DNA of 64,000 nt from Lepiota brunneoincarnata (Eukaryota > Basidiomycota > Agaricomycetes > Agaricales > Agaricaceae), in the NCBI GenBank assembly GCA_023014365.1, contig JAEBUN010000015.1:372001-436000 (forward strand). Reading direction: 5' to 3'. Made by a program: the position numbers and the translations under genes. Under the pieces are notes generated by a model. That model saw only the letters and a list, made by a program, of their open reading frames with translations. It searched no databases and was not told where the DNA came from. Each line of letters opens with the position of its first letter. Within the stretch, counting starts at the first letter, position 1. Shown here piece by piece: positions 1-12,700 of the stretch.

Positions 1-765
1 TTCATTGCTGCTGCTCGCAATTCAATGAAGGTGTCGGGCTTGCTGTTGGGCCAATTGGACAGAATGTCCTGGATGCAGTCAGGGAGACCTTTGTAGTAGC
101 GGTGACAAAATACTTCATCACCCCAGCAGAGTTGGCCAGCTAGGCAGAGGAAGTCAATGTTGTAGATGGTGATCTTCTCATCATAGCGCATTCAGAGGGA
201 GTCAAGCTGCTCAGCAGCTTCTCCAGTTGGATCTGCAGGACCAAAATTGGTCTGCAGTTCCAGGGTGAACTGGTCCCAGTCCTTGATCCAGTTGTGCATT
301 ATTCCAGTGGTTGTTGGCCTCATCAAGGCCGATTTCAAAGTGTTGCTGGGCCACACCTGTAAGGTACATCAATGCAAAGTTGACCTTGGTGGTGGGGATA
401 GCAAACTGGGCCAGGTTGGTACAGAAATAGAGTTGGCATTGGAAGAGGAAGGGTTTGAGTTTGGTGGGATCAGAACCTGTAAAGATGTCAGGTTTGCAAG
501 CTTTGGTACAGGGAGTTCAGGGAGGCTGTGGGGCTTGAGAGTTCCCATGGCTGTCCATTTGGTCAGCTATGCATTGGAAAACTTGGAGCAGGAGTCTATC
601 ATGGTCATCTTGGTTGTTGCCAGGTGGGATGTTGTTGTTGTTGTTGCCATTGTCTGATGGTTTCATTGTCACCCAGGGGCCCGTCCCCATTGTCAGGATA
701 GTCATCAGGATCACCAGGGTTGCTGGGATCAGGATTGGGATTGGGGCCATGTCATTGGGGACCAT
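1..765 (-). pseudogene. Gag fragment of an LTR retrotransposon, runs off the left edge
   Basis: Read on the minus strand, a start near 765 opens a Pro/Asn-rich N-terminus (asparagine run, then an acidic stretch). It is followed by a capsid-like region that reaches the window edge, with residues such as YYKGLPD and WPNSKPDTF, typical of the retrotransposon gag domain. Several stops and shifts break the frame between about 160 and 520, so this is a decayed copy. It lies directly downstream (in its own orientation) of the LTR at 1022-1686, separated by a leader of about 250 bp. It is therefore the gag of that LTR family, with pol outside the window. CpG is nearly absent, as in the surrounding repeats. 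Confidence 0.6.
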
Positions 766-1008
766 CGGGGGTCTGGAATAGTGAGGGTTGTATATCTTCA
801 GAAAACTGGTCTGGAGTCAAGGGTGTGACCAATTGTTGATGAGAGTGAAGAAGCCCTTGGGGAGTCTGGTTGCAGTTCCTCAGAAGGAGGTTGTCAAGTT
901 ATGCATTTGCTATGGCAAGCGGCTGGATTTACCAGGGTGCAGGGGCAGGTGACTATTCGAGAGACCATGGTTAGAAAAATTCAAAGTGTGGTGGACAGGA
1001 GAAGTTTG

Positions 1009-1019
1009 AGTCTGATAAT
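1009..1019 (-). promoter_or_regulatory. Putative self-primer binding site of the left-edge element
   Basis: The 11-mer ATTATCAGACT (minus strand) starts 2 nt after the LTR end. It is the exact reverse complement of AGTCTGATAAT inside the same LTR (positions 1289-1299), which lies about 30 nt after the TATA stretch. No tRNA-like TGG start is present. This matches the self-priming arrangement known from Tf1/sushi-type chromoviruses; function is inferred. Confidence 0.55.
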
Positions 1020-1021
1020 AC

Positions 1022-1686
1022 TGTTAGAGCTGGTGCAGGTTGGGACTGAAGCAGAGGGTTGGGGTAGTGTCCCTGATATAAGGTAGCTGGGGGACAGGGC
1101 AAAGTCAGTATGTAGACTTCAAAACCAAGGCAGAGTACTTTGGGCAGGGGGTTGGACTTGTGGCCTCAGCTTATATGCTGTGCCCTCCTACTGTCCAAGT
1201 CTGTATTTCAGGAGATTGGGGCCAAAGTGGAGCAAGGCAGAAGAGAGGAGAGGATATGGAACAGGGAGCTGGTCCACTGCTTGATTTGATTATCAGACTG
1301 AGGAAGTACAAGTCAAGTACCTACAGTATATATACTACTGGTCTTACAAACTATGACTCATACTGACTACAGGATGGAGCGAAGTGGAGACCAATATGGT
1401 TACAAATGGATTATGAATGGATTACAAATGGAATGGAGACTGGTATAGGGTATGGAGACTGATAATATCTCTTAGTTACGGATGGAGAATGGAGAACTGG
1501 AAAGTAGCACTGAGGGTCAGGTGACCTATGGCACATGCAGAGATGGTCATGTGATCAGGGCAATGGGTTATGGTCAGAGCAAGTTGGGGCCAAGTCAGGA
1601 GGGCAGAGGGTTGTTATGTGGAGTGCACGTGGAGTTGAGAAGCTGAAGTAGAATGGTTAAGCTCTGGGTTTGGCATGGATATGACA
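1022..1686 (-). repeat. LTR (665 bp family), 5' LTR of the left-edge retrotransposon
   Basis: On the minus strand it runs from TGTCATATCC to CTAACA. It aligns throughout with the solo LTRs at 7643-8304 and 42636-43293. A TATA stretch lies near 1325-1335 and the predicted transcript start near 1299. Because a gag fragment follows it in the same orientation, it is a 5' LTR rather than a solo copy. The flanking pentamers (AATAC/ATGAC) do not match, as expected if the 3' LTR lies beyond the window edge. It holds only about two CpG, against about 23 in the copy at 7643. Confidence 0.8.
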
Positions 1687-1814
1687 ATGACATGAGATAG
1701 TTGAACTAAATATAACCATCCCTCTGATAAGACTTCTGATAATACCTCCCAGAATTGAGAAATTGGGACACAGCTTATGACACCATAACTGTAGTTATAG
1801 AATAACTGACTGGA

Positions 1815-2830
1815 ATGATACACTTGGTGCCTAGCCACCAAAACTATAATTCAAAACAAGTCACAGAACTCATATTTAGCAAGATCTACAGATTACATGG
1901 TCTCCTACACTTTATAATTAGCAATAGGGACACACTGTTTATGAGTGGATTCTGGAAACATTTACATACACTGATAGGGATAAAAATTCAGATGTCAAGT
2001 GCCTATCACCCTCAGTCTGATGGTTCAACCAAGTGAGCCAACCAAACAATAACTCAAATGCTACAGATGTGTATATCTCCTTCTCAAAAAGATTGGGTAA
2101 TGAGATTACCTTCTATCAAGTTTGCCATCAGCATAGTGCACTCAGAGGTTACCAGATTCACTCCATTTTTCTTGAACTATGGATGAATGTCCTCATGCTC
2201 TAGTATGGGACACAAAAGCAACAGATGAATATCCTGGAGTTTGCATCTATGCCAATAAAATGAAGAATGCTATTATGGCAGCACATGACAGCATATTAGC
2301 TCATCAGGTAAAAGAATTGCAAATGGCCAATTGGCATCAAGTTGCATCTCCCTTTAAGAAAGGGGACTTCATGTACATATGTGTCTACCCAGAACATTTC
2401 TATCCCCAAGGGCTTGGCCAGAAAATTAGTGCCTAAATTTATAGGTCCTTATGAAACAACTCAGGAGTTCAACAACAAACTCCTACCAGCTGAATATATC
2501 CTCTAAGCTCAAGCAGCAAGGAATTCATGATGTTTTTCACACCTTGTTGTTACATTTACACACACCTAATGATGATCACCTTTTTCCTGGACAATTGGAG
2601 GATCAAGTTTGAATTTTCAGTGATGACAGCTCCAAATAGGCTGTGGACAGAGTGATCTCCCATTCAGGGTCCAAAGAAAATGCATTATTCAAGGTCTTAT
2701 GGAAGTCTGGAGATGAGACTTGGCTCCCCTACCATCAAGTGTCTCACCTAACAGCCATTGAACAGTATTTTGAGCTACTAGGAATAAGTGAGGTATCAGA
2801 ATTAAAGGACAGCAGGTCTACCCTAGAAGT
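1815..2830 (+). pseudogene. Ty3/gypsy integrase C-terminal half and chromodomain relic
   Basis: Translated fragments show the second catalytic Asp context (SNRDTLF) and the downstream AYHPQSDGSTK block of retroviral-type integrases near 1920-2035, broken by stops. They are followed by a degenerate region and, at 2643-2790, a chromodomain-like stretch (LFKVLWKSGDETWLPYHQV). It is a fossil with no gag, protease, RT or LTR that I can pair with it. The family is not clearly the same as the chromoviruses further right. Confidence 0.6.
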
Positions 2831-4420
2831 CATGGATGAGCAAATTCTTCTGAGTTCTCTAGAGTTTGACATGGGAAATGGATTTGAAATTGGAGCTAAA
2901 ATGGATAAAGAATTTTTGAAAAACTTAGAGTCCTCTCATATAAGAGATGATAGACTGGAATTAGTGGTTGCAATCCCTATCACAGTCTCCCTCACTGTCA
3001 GTTCCTTTGGGTTTGTCCTCATGCTATCTAACTTTTTTGTCATGGCTTTCACAACAAACAGTATCACCAATCCCAAATGACCCTTGATCAGCATCAACTT
3101 ACCCAAGGGAGTCATGATCAGTATTGATCTCCCTCATGTCCAAATTTTTCATCCAGTATACTGGCATATACTTGCATCCAGCCCAAAGGAGAAGCATTGT
3201 TGGATCATGTTTACTTTGTGTGCATTCTGAGAGTATCTGATTTACAATTGGAACATTCAGACCCAGGACTCAAAGTATCTGTAGGACCCTCTGGTGGGGT
3301 ATAAGGAGTTTGCTACATATTTCAATCAACAGCCAATTCCTCACAAGCTGGTCAAATGGGACCATGAGGGGAACTCATTCTTTTGGCCTAAGGGAGGGGT
3401 ACAAATAACTAAATCCCTCCTTGACCTCAGCCCCTACAGCAAGTCTTCCCCTCCTTTCAAACATGACTCTCTTATCCAGCTTGGCCTCATGCTTCCTAAC
3501 TGGCCAGCTGGAGGTAGACTGGATCCTCACTCTATCCCAGAACCTCCTATTTTCACCCTCGGTTTCCCTTTTACCCTCATTGGACAACCCTTCCCATGGT
3601 GTTCCCCCTTCACACTACTTGTCCAACCAAAAACACTTGGTAAACCACACTGAAATTGTTTTGCAACCATACTCCAAGGGCCATAATGGACCCATTAGTT
3701 TTCCAAGTCCCTTGGAGGCACATCCCTGTCAAGCCTTGACTATCTAATACCTCCCAAAACTCAACCCCTGATATCATGCTTGCTGACATCCCCCTAATTG
3801 AGAGTATGGAGAGTTTTTCCAAGATGCTCATAGCAGCATATAACTCATCCCAGGATTCAATTAAATTCTCATCCTCCAACTCAGTTCCCCCTATCACTAT
3901 CAACCCCAAGCTCCTCAATAAGACTCAATTGAGATCTGACCCTCAGGACACTGCTCAGAACAATGGTAAAATTTCCAGAAAGGAAAAGGCATCCAGAGAG
4001 GAAGGAGATCATGCTGGGGTACCATTCAAAGACATTGAAGACATCATTGACTATAATATGGACAATGAAAACCTTGTTGGTGACAGAGGTGATCATAATG
4101 ACATAGGGATAGGAAAAGTCTAGAATGTCCCTTCTCCCTTAGGGATACTTGGAGGGCATATGTAGCAGATTGGCTACCCTTCCATCACTTATGTGACCAA
4201 CATTTATCTTTATATTTATTTTCTTATATTTCCCCTCTTGCCTACAGCTGTAAACACTGTAGATAGATAAAAGGGCCATTGAGGCCCATTCCAACTTGGA
4301 CTCAGACTTATATGAAATACAATTGTTGATAACCATCACCTTTCATTTGTGTTAAGTTTCTAAGTGTGACACAACTTGACTAGCTCATCTTGTAGTCACA
4401 CCAACATATCCCTGGCCTCT
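2830..4420. other. CpG-poor repeat-derived sequence, no supported gene
   Basis: Short open stretches exist (for example 3294-3653 and 3776-4123, plus strand), but none has a recognisable domain, and base composition matches the flanking decayed retroelement. It may be the 3' part of the integrase-bearing relic. Confidence 0.35.
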
Positions 4421-4692
4421 TCCAGTACATCATTGACCCCCTCCAATGCATTGCCAAACCCCCAATGCATCCTAGACCCCCTCTGATGTGTCACCCCACC
4501 CTTTCATTGCATCTCCCACCCCTCTATCATGTCATCAACCTCTCCATCATGTCCTCCACCCACTGTCATGTCCTATGACCCCCTCTGGTGTATGTCCTAC
4601 CCCTCTAACACATTATCCAGTCCACTGACATGTCACCCTCCTCCCTTAGTATCTTGCCCAGCCCCCCAACATGTCACCCAGTCCCTCTAACA
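4420..4692. repeat. Degenerate ~20-bp minisatellite, left part
   Basis: Irregular repeats of a C-rich unit resembling CCCCCTCCAATGTGTCACC follow one another with a spacing of about 18-24 bp. The same array resumes at 6303-6580 after the Tc1 insertion, and its right flank appears after 26886, so it was one array before the insertions. Confidence 0.6.
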
Positions 4693-4694
4693 TA

Positions 4695-6300
4695 CAGTAG
4701 GCATCAAAACCCTTCCAATATTTTTTTACTTTCACTTATTCCTTGAATAGCTCTAGAGATACTAAAGCTAGGGACTTCATATTTTGAATCTATATACTCC
4801 TATATCCTATCTACAGATTGGTATAGTTATAATTACATAATATCCCTTTTTGGGAATGTGGTGAATTAAATAATACTTTCAGTGCAATGGAAGGGTTTTG
4901 CAGCTCATTAAACACAATATACAATTATAGGTATTCAGGACTTGGTATAGCCTTTCCTGGCCTGCAGAATGGCCTGAAGCCTCCTAGACATACTTTCAAT
5001 CAAATTCTGACACACTGAAGGTGGAATCTTATTCCACTCTGCCTCTGTCCTCTCCCACAAATCCAATATTCCCTTAGGAGGAGTATTATACTCCTCCAGC
5101 CTCTTTTTGATGTAAGTCCATAAGTGGTCAATAGGGTTGAGGTCAGGAGACTGTGAGGGCCATACCATAACCTCTATTTTAGCTTTTTTAAACCACTTTG
5201 TGGTTGTCCTGCTCTTGTGCTTAAAGTCATTGTCTTGCTGGAAGATGATATCCCTTGTCTTTTTCTTGTACCACCCAAGGCTCTGCTGCAGTTCATCCTC
5301 CAAAATACTAGCATAAAGGTCAGCATCCATCTTCCCTTCAATTCTACATGGGAATCCCCCCCCTTCCTACAACATACAGTCCCAGACCATGATGGAACCT
5401 CCTCCAAACTTCCTAGTTCCATCTACCAGCCTAGCTTTTAGCTTCTCTGACCCCTTTTTCTAAACCTAATGCCTCCCATCTGTTCCTAAATGATTAATTT
5501 TAGTCTCATCTGACCAAACTACCCTCTTCCAGTCTTTCAGAGTCCAGTTGGCATGTGCATCTGCCCACTCCATCCTCTTCTGCTAGTGAGCTGTGCTGAG
5601 AAAAGCTCATTTTACCTTGACTACAGCTTTCATTCCAGCTCTCTTGAGTTCCCTGTAAACTATACTGGTAGAGAGAGATTGCTAGGTCATTTTGTGAAGT
5701 GATTTGGTAACCTGAACAGCATTATCAACCTTTTGAGAGGTGATAAGTTTGATGGTATAAGGGATGTCAGAGGAGGAAAGCTTGGATGGACAGCCACCAA
5801 CAGACTTGGAAAGTATTGATCAATGTTTGGAGTGAAGTCTGGATATGGTACTAAGGCCCAGGCCTATAGTAGGAGATATTTGGATGATGGAAATCCCTTT
5901 GTCTAGGAGAGAGAGGATATGATTGATTTGAATAGTAGAAAGCAATCTCATGGCAGAGTAAGATGGGTTGGGGAGTTAGGTTAGGCATGAGAAGTGAGTA
6001 CCTGTATATATACATAATCCCACATAGTCACATGATTTCTATTTGCATCTATTTGATTACTTTAAACAAAATCATGTAATTATATATGAGAGTATCAAAA
6101 CCCTTCCAATGCACCAGAAATATTATTTAATTCACCACATTCCCAAAAAGGATATTATGTAATTATAACTATACCAATCTGTAGATAGGATATAGGAGTA
6201 TATAGATTCAAAATATGAAGTCCCTAGCTTTAGTATCTCTAGAGCTATTCAAGGAATAAGTGAAAGTAAAAAAATATTGGAAGGGTTTTGATGCCTACTG
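4695..6300 (-). mobile_element. Tc1-type DNA transposon (1606 bp) with ~212-bp terminal inverted repeats
   Basis: The ends are CAGTAGGCATCAAAACCC and its inverse, flanked by TA duplications at 4693-4694 and 6301-6302. The terminal inverted repeats (about 4695-4906 and 6089-6300) are nearly identical. Each TIR contains CAAAACCCTTCCA near its outer end (4705-4717; right side 6278-6290 inverted) and the inverse of that motif near its inner end (4888-4900; right side 6096-6108). It inserted into the minisatellite. Confidence 0.9.
4935..5951 (-). pseudogene. Tc1 family transposase, degraded
   Basis: Minus-strand translation gives an N-terminal helix-turn-helix region with several nonsense codons, then the catalytic domain: VWSDETKIN (first Asp), FQQDNDFKHKS (second Asp) and SPDLNPIDHLW. 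At the third catalytic position this copy has Asp where the relatives at 40529 and 43779 have Glu. Stops and shifts are spread over the first two-thirds, so it cannot encode active enzyme. The C-terminal 130 codons (4935-5330) are still open. Confidence 0.8.
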
Positions 6301-6302
6301 TA

Positions 6303-6580
6303 TTGCCTAGCCCACCAACACAGCACCTAGCCTCCAGTATGTTACCAATCCCTCCTAGCATGGCACCCAGCCCCCTAATGCATCACCTGGCCCTCTGATG
6401 TGTCATTGAGCCCCACCAATGTGTTGCTGATCCTTGTAACACATCCCTGGCCCCTCCAGTATGTCACCAACCCCCTCAGATACATCATCAACCCCTTTTG
6501 GATGTGTTACCTAGACCCCTGATCCATCACCCAGCTCATGGATGTGTCACCCAGCCCCTAGTGCATTATTGAGCCCCACC
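6303..6580. repeat. Degenerate ~20-bp minisatellite, right part
   Basis: This continues the array at 4420-4692, with units such as GTGTCACCCAGCCCCTAATG. The outer retrotransposon inserted at its right edge; CCACC at 6576-6580 is the left copy of that element's target duplication. Confidence 0.6.
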
Positions 6581-6965
6581 TGTTATCAGAAGCTTTATCA
6601 GAAGGATGGTTATTTTTAATCTACATTCCCATGTCACTATGAAACCATCAGTAGTGTACATCAGAAGGACTATTCTTAGTATATGCCTCATGTTCCTTAT
6701 CTCTGACTCATAGTTACTCTGGTCCTGATTATTATAGTAGGAGTACAGCCACACTCAGAGGTATATAAGGATACAGTACAATACCTTGTATCCTTATCTT
6801 AGTGTTATAAAGTTCTTGCCTCCTATACCTCTCTGCCATAACTGGCTGGATTTATAGTGCTCCAGTTGTCTCCAAGTCATGCTCAGTAGGACAGGACCAA
6901 GTCTGTATAGACATCCTGTGTCAAACCCTGTGCTACTCAAGAGTGAACCCCTAACCCAGGTAACA
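6581..6965 (+). repeat. 5' LTR of the outer chromovirus
   Basis: 385 bp, TGTTA...TAACA. A TATA box (GTATATAAGG) lies at 6761-6770. TATCTTAGTGTT at 6795-6806 is the likely transcript start and pairs with the primer site just after the LTR. The R-U5 part is nearly identical to the LTRs of the inner element at 19769, while U3 differs, so the two are subfamilies. Confidence 0.88.
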
Positions 6966-6966
6966 A

Positions 6967-6978
6967 AACACTAAGATA
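6967..6978 (+). promoter_or_regulatory. Putative self-primer binding site of the outer chromovirus
   Basis: AACACTAAGATA begins 1 nt after the LTR and is the exact reverse complement of TATCTTAGTGTT at 6795-6806 in the 5' LTR. The same pair occurs in the inner element (20185-20196 with 20014-20025). Confidence 0.65.
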
Positions 6979-7327
6979 CTCTGCTGCTTATCTCTTGCTT
7001 GCCCTCTGCTCTGCCAATGTACTGAACATGTCAAGGTACTCTGGTTGTTCTAAAAATGACATGTGAAAGAAACCGCCCCTCTGTGTAGCCATTGCTACAT
7101 CCCTCAACCTCTCCCCACCAGAAGACCTGGCTTACCTACTCATTTTCATCTTTACTTCCACTGCCACCCTTATCACCTACCAAATAATTACCCTAGAACT
7201 TGAACACATCACATGCCCCTGCCACTGCTGTGTCATCAGATTGTGGAACCTGTATTCAGGAATATCCATCATCGCAACCCAATTTTTCATTCTTCTAGCG
7301 ATACTTGATCACTAGACAACTGCCACC

Positions 7328-9720
7328 ATGCCTCCAAAGAAGTTCTCACCCCGAGAAACTCCATCACCTCCGCCCAAATCAAGAAGTAGAATCTCTGGAT
7401 CAGGAACCCAAAATCCAGATCCCAGAAGAAACCCTATCCCCACTCAGACACTGTCCCCATTCTATCCCCCATCTCCATTCAATTCACCCACTCCAAGTAC
7501 ATCAACATGTACTTGAACAAGTTTTGCTGAAGAACTAGCAGAACAACAAAGAATACAACATGAAAGAGAATTAAAAGAACACTACAAACAAGAAGAAAGA
7601 AGACATAAACAAGCTGAAGAATACTGTGCTAAAGTAGACCCATGTCATATCCATGCCAACTCAGAGTCTAATCACTTAAACTTCGGCTTCTCGATTCCAT
7701 GTGTGCTCCACACAACAACCCTCTGCCCTCCAACTCAGCCCCAACTTGCTCCAACTGCAACCCACTGCCCCGATCATGTGACCACCTCCACACGTGCCAT
7801 GGTCACCTGACCCTTGGTGTCTCTAGTTCCAGTCTCCATTTCCCGTCCATAGTCAAGATACGTTATTGGTCTCCATACCTGTACCGGTTTCCATTCCATT
7901 TGTAATCTGTTCGTAATCTGTTTGTAACTATATCGGTCTCCGCTTCACTCCGCACATAATCAGTATGAGTCATAGTTTGTAAGGCCAGTAGTATATATAC
8001 TGTAGGTACTTGGCTTGTACTCCTTAGTCTGATAATCGAATCGAGCAGTGGACCAGCTCCCTGTTCTCTATCCTCTCCTCTCTTCTGCCTCACTCCACTT
8101 TGGCCCCGACTTCCTGAAATACGGACTAGGACAGTAGGAGGGCACAGCACATACGCTGAGGCTGCAAGTCCAACCCCCCGCCCGATGTACTCCGCCTCGG
8201 TCCCAAAGTCTACGTACTGACTTCACCCTGTCCCCTGGTTACCCCATATCAAGGATACCACCCCAACCCTCCACTTCAGGTCCCGACCCGCACTGGCTTT
8301 AACAACCCACTAAATGACTTTGAACTTCAAAAACTCGAATACACCCTCAAACAACCAAGAGAACTTTCCTGATCAGAGGAAAACCTACTCACGCATCATG
8401 AATACGCAGCAAATCAAGGAAGAACTCCCCCAGCAGACAACGACTCAGACGTCTACATCACTGACGACAACCAATCAGACCCCAATCCTCAACCACCTGC
8501 ACTACCTGCACCAGTACAACCCTTAGCCCTACTGGCACCACCCATACAACCACCAAGACCACCGCCACCACCACCCGGACAATTACAAATAATGGCCACT
8601 GCACACACCCCAAAGGAGTTAGGTCTCCTCAAACCCATCGCCTTTGATGGAACTAGAAGACTCTTTGAAGATTGGATCTTTCAATGTGAAGTTCACGTAC
8701 TTGCTAATGCGACTACCTACAACACTGACCTTGCCAGAACCCTATTCATCCTCTCGACAATGCAATCAGGAGATGCCCAAGCCTGGGCCAGACAATATCT
8801 CCATGAGAGGAACGCACAAACCCAAGCAGGACAACCCATAGCCATGGAGTCATGGGACGACTTCACTGCCTGACTTAGAGCCAACTTCATCCTGGCAGAT
8901 GAACATGCGTACGCACACACCAGACGTCAAACCCTGCACCAAGCAGGCAAACCAATGACTGAGTTCAATGCTCAGTTCAAGGAACTTGTCCGCCAATCTG
9001 GACTCAACGAAGATCGCACCCTGATTGATCTCTATCGCAAAGCAATTGATCGCCACATCGCAATGAAGATCAACAAATTGGAAAACCCTCTGACAACCAT
9101 CACCGCTTGGTATACCCAAGCCAACAAACTCGATGACAACTTCCGCAGAATCAACGCTCTGTACGGCACACCCAGAAACACATTCCCTCAAAGGAACCAA
9201 TACCAACCCAACCGCGGACCCGACTGTCCAAACAACAATGTACCATATGCACAGTTTTACCAAAGGAGCAATACTCCACATTTCACCCCATGAGACCCAC
9301 ATGCCATGGAAATAGACCATACCACAGTAGAAGAAGGATTCAAAGATCCTTACCCTGAAATTCCACAACCAGAATATGCCGAAGAAGACTCCACTCAAGA
9401 ACCATTGGAGTTAGATGCCATTGTCACTGGACAACAAATGAAATCATATCAGAACCAGGAATGCACACCAACCCCCCTCGCCCTGCAAGAAACCCCAATC
9501 ATCCCTTCCCTGGACAACAAAACACTTGTCCCGGATTTCCAAACCAAAATGCCCAACAATCACCACAACACAAGTATTCTCTTGCCATCACAGAAGTTGC
9601 ATCTCAGATGTGCCAAATGGTCGATGACCTTGACCTTGAACTCCAACAAGAACTCCACTCTGCACTAGCCAAAGACCCAGAGATGCATCCATTCCAGGAT
9701 TTAAAAAGGAATGCTGTCGA
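7328..9720 (+). pseudogene. Gag of the outer chromovirus, split by a solo LTR
   Basis: It begins MPPKKFSPRE, a Pro/Ser-rich N-terminus, and hits a stop at about 7515. It is interrupted by the solo LTR at 7643-8304 and resumes at 8310. The capsid-like part (8592-9293) contains FEDWIFQCEVH and AQAWARQYLHER and has a TGA at 8871-8873; further stops follow. The inner copy has TGA at the same codon (21478). Its CCHC knuckle region is damaged compared with the inner copy. The product would form the nucleoprotein core of the retrotransposon particle. Confidence 0.75.
7643..8304 (+). repeat. Solo LTR (662 bp family) inserted in the outer gag
   Basis: TGTCATATCC...CTTTAACA, flanked by ACCCA at 7638-7642 and 8305-8309; removing it restores the gag sequence seen in the inner copy. 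TATA stretch at 7992-7999, predicted transcript start AGTCTGATAAT at 8026-8036. It keeps about 23 CpG, unlike the other two copies in this window (about 2 and 1), so it is the youngest or the least methylated one. Confidence 0.92.
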
Positions 9721-12700
9721 TTGATGTGCCCCTGCACATTCCAGAACTCAGAAGGACATTTCTTACTCTCACTCCCAGAAGGACATTTTCTCGATAAACT
9801 CTGTACAATTACGACTATCCCCAAATAAACAGTCCCTTTTGTTACCCATCGTGATTTGGAGTGAACGGACATCAAAACCCATGGCCATCACTGCCCTGAT
9901 AGACTCAGGAGCCCAAGAGAATTTCATCTCCCACAAAGTCATTGAATGACATGGTTATCCAACCAAATGGCTGGACCAACCAATTCCTCTCAGTAACATT
10001 GACAGAACTAACAATCAACATGGCAAGATCCATGAATACATCAAAATCAGAACCATCAGTGATGGAAGAGATTGCACGCTAGAAGCGTATGTCACAAACA
10101 CTGGTGAGAAAGATCTCATCATCAGATTTCCCTGGTTGGAACAATACAATCCCAACATCAACTGGAAAACCAAGACATTCTCTTGGAAACCCCAAATCAA
10201 TCACCAAGACTTTTCCAAACTCCTCAGAACCCTACAACAACCTGTCGAACTCAACTCCATCACCATGGACATAATGGCTGGAAAAACCTCTCAACCTGAG
10301 GAAAACCCCAAAGAATATGTCAACCTGTCAAACATTGACCTTGACACCTTCTCTTTAGAAAGAGAAATGAACCCAATGCTTCTAACCCCATTAGAAGTAA
10401 ACGCCAAAGTGACACACACCACAATGCTCCACAATGAGCAACACAACCTGACAAAATCGGCAAACCAAAAAGGAAAACAACCAGAATCAAACAAGGAACC
10501 ACCCGAGATCCCTCGGAGATTCGCCCAATGGGCTAAAATATTCAACAAGAAAGCCTCTGAACGATTCCCACCATCAAGAACGTTTGATCACAAAATCAAA
10601 CTAAAACCGACATTTGAAGCAAAATCAATGAAACCTTATCAAGTGGCACCTGCCGAAGAAAAAGCATTAAAAGAATTTATAGACAAAAACCTCCTGAAAA
10701 AGATACATCCACCCCTCAAAATCCCCTATGGCATCACCGTTCTTCTTTGTTGCCAAGAAAGGAGGAGACCTCTGACCCTGCCAAGACTATCATTATCTTA
10801 ACAATCACACTGTCAAAAATGCCTACCCAATCCCCATGATTTCCTCTATCATGGATAAACTCAAAGAAGCTAAGTACTTCACTAAGCTCAACATCCGCCT
10901 AGGATACAATAATGTCAGAATCAAAGATGGCGATTAATGGAAAGCAGTGTTCAAGACTCCTATGGGTCTTTTCAAACCAGCTGTCATGTTTTTCAGACTT
11001 TGCAACAGTCCTGCAACATTCCAACATATGATGGACACATTATTCTCCGAGATAATGGAGAAAGGAGGAATCATCATCTATATGGATGATATCCTAATCT
11101 ATGGTAAAACCCAGGAAGAAACTGACCGACTTATGGAAAAAGTACTGCAGATCCTGCAGGAAAATGACCTCTACCTCAAAATAGAGAAATGCAAGTTCAA
11201 CAAACAACGACTTGAATATCTTGGCATGATCATCATGCCAGATGAGATCAAAATGGATCCCGGAAAACTCAAGGGAATAGAAGACTAGCCAGTGCCGAAA
11301 AACAGTCTGACATATTTGGAAATTCATTGGATTCTGTAACTTCTACTGGAAGTTCATCTGCAGCTACTCCCACCACACCAGACCCCTTAACCAACTCCTA
11401 TCCAAATCAAACAAATTTGAATGGAAAGAAGAACAACAAAAAGTGTGTGAAATGCTCAAAAACGAATTCTTAAAGGAACTGGTACTCCTCATGCCCAACT
11501 CCACAAAACCCTTCGAAATAGAAGCCGATGCTTCCAAATTTGCATCAGGAGCTGTCCTGTACCAACACAACATCAACGGAATATGGAAACCCATATCATT
11601 CTATTCAAAGACGTTTGGACCAGCAGAACGCAATTATGATATCTATGACAGGGAACTCCTTGCAATTATCCAAGCCCTTGAAGAATGGCACCACTACCTT
11701 CCTTGGCAGCCCACATACTGTCCGCATCAGAATGGACCACCAGAACCTCACATACTGGCGTAAACCCCAGAAAATCAACCACCAACAAGCATGATAGGTC
11801 CAGACCCTTGCTGACTACAACTTCAAATTAGAACACGTCCCAGGATCAAAGATTCCTGCACCAGACACTCTATCAAGACATCCAGACCACATCCCTGATG
11901 AGGATCATGATAATGAAGATGTCACCATGCTTCCAAACAACCTCTTTGTCGCCACAGTCAACATAGAAGATCAAAATCTGATCACAGTACTCCCAGAACA
12001 CCTCTTTATCACCACCGTCGATATGGAACTCCAAGAAAGAATCACAGAATCACCCAAATACAATGCTAGAACCACCGAAGCATTCAAACTCCTAAAGGAA
12101 ACCCACCCTAATGCCACCAATAAAGACTTCAGAACAGTCCCAACCTCAAATGGTCCACTCCTCACGTTCCAAGAGCGTGTTATCATTCCAGAAGACCTCC
12201 AACTCAGACACAATATCATCGCAAGATACCATGACCACCCTACATGTGGCCACCCTGGAGAACAGAAAACATACCGCCTAGCCAAGAAAGAAGTATATTG
12301 GCCAGGAATGTCAACATTCATAAAGAACTATGTCAAAGGCTGTCCAGAGTGTCAGCAACACAAAATCATACACAGACTGGATTGCGCACCAACTCAACCA
12401 ATCCCACCATCATCTTCCAAATGCCCATTTGCTCAAATCTCATGGGACCTTATTACTGGTCTACTGCCTAGCGCTGGTCATAATGCAATATTGTCCATGG
12501 TGGACCATGGCCTTACAAAGGGGGTAATTTTCATCCCAACCTCAGATCGATCAAATGCTGGCGACATTGGACAACTATTAATAGAAAAAGTCTTCACTAG
12601 GTTTGGATTACCCAACAAAATCATATCAGATCAAGACCCCAGATTCGCTGCCAACTCCCTCTGAGAACTAGCTAAACGCCTAAACATCCAACAAGCATTC

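Noticed and set aside
247..657. Plus-strand open frame of 136 codons near the left edge
   Set aside because: It is the antisense of the minus-strand gag fragment and has no domain of its own.
1022..1686. Interpreting this LTR as a solo LTR
   Set aside because: A gag fragment follows in the same orientation with a primer-like site next to the LTR, and the flanking pentamers do not match, so it is better read as a 5' LTR.
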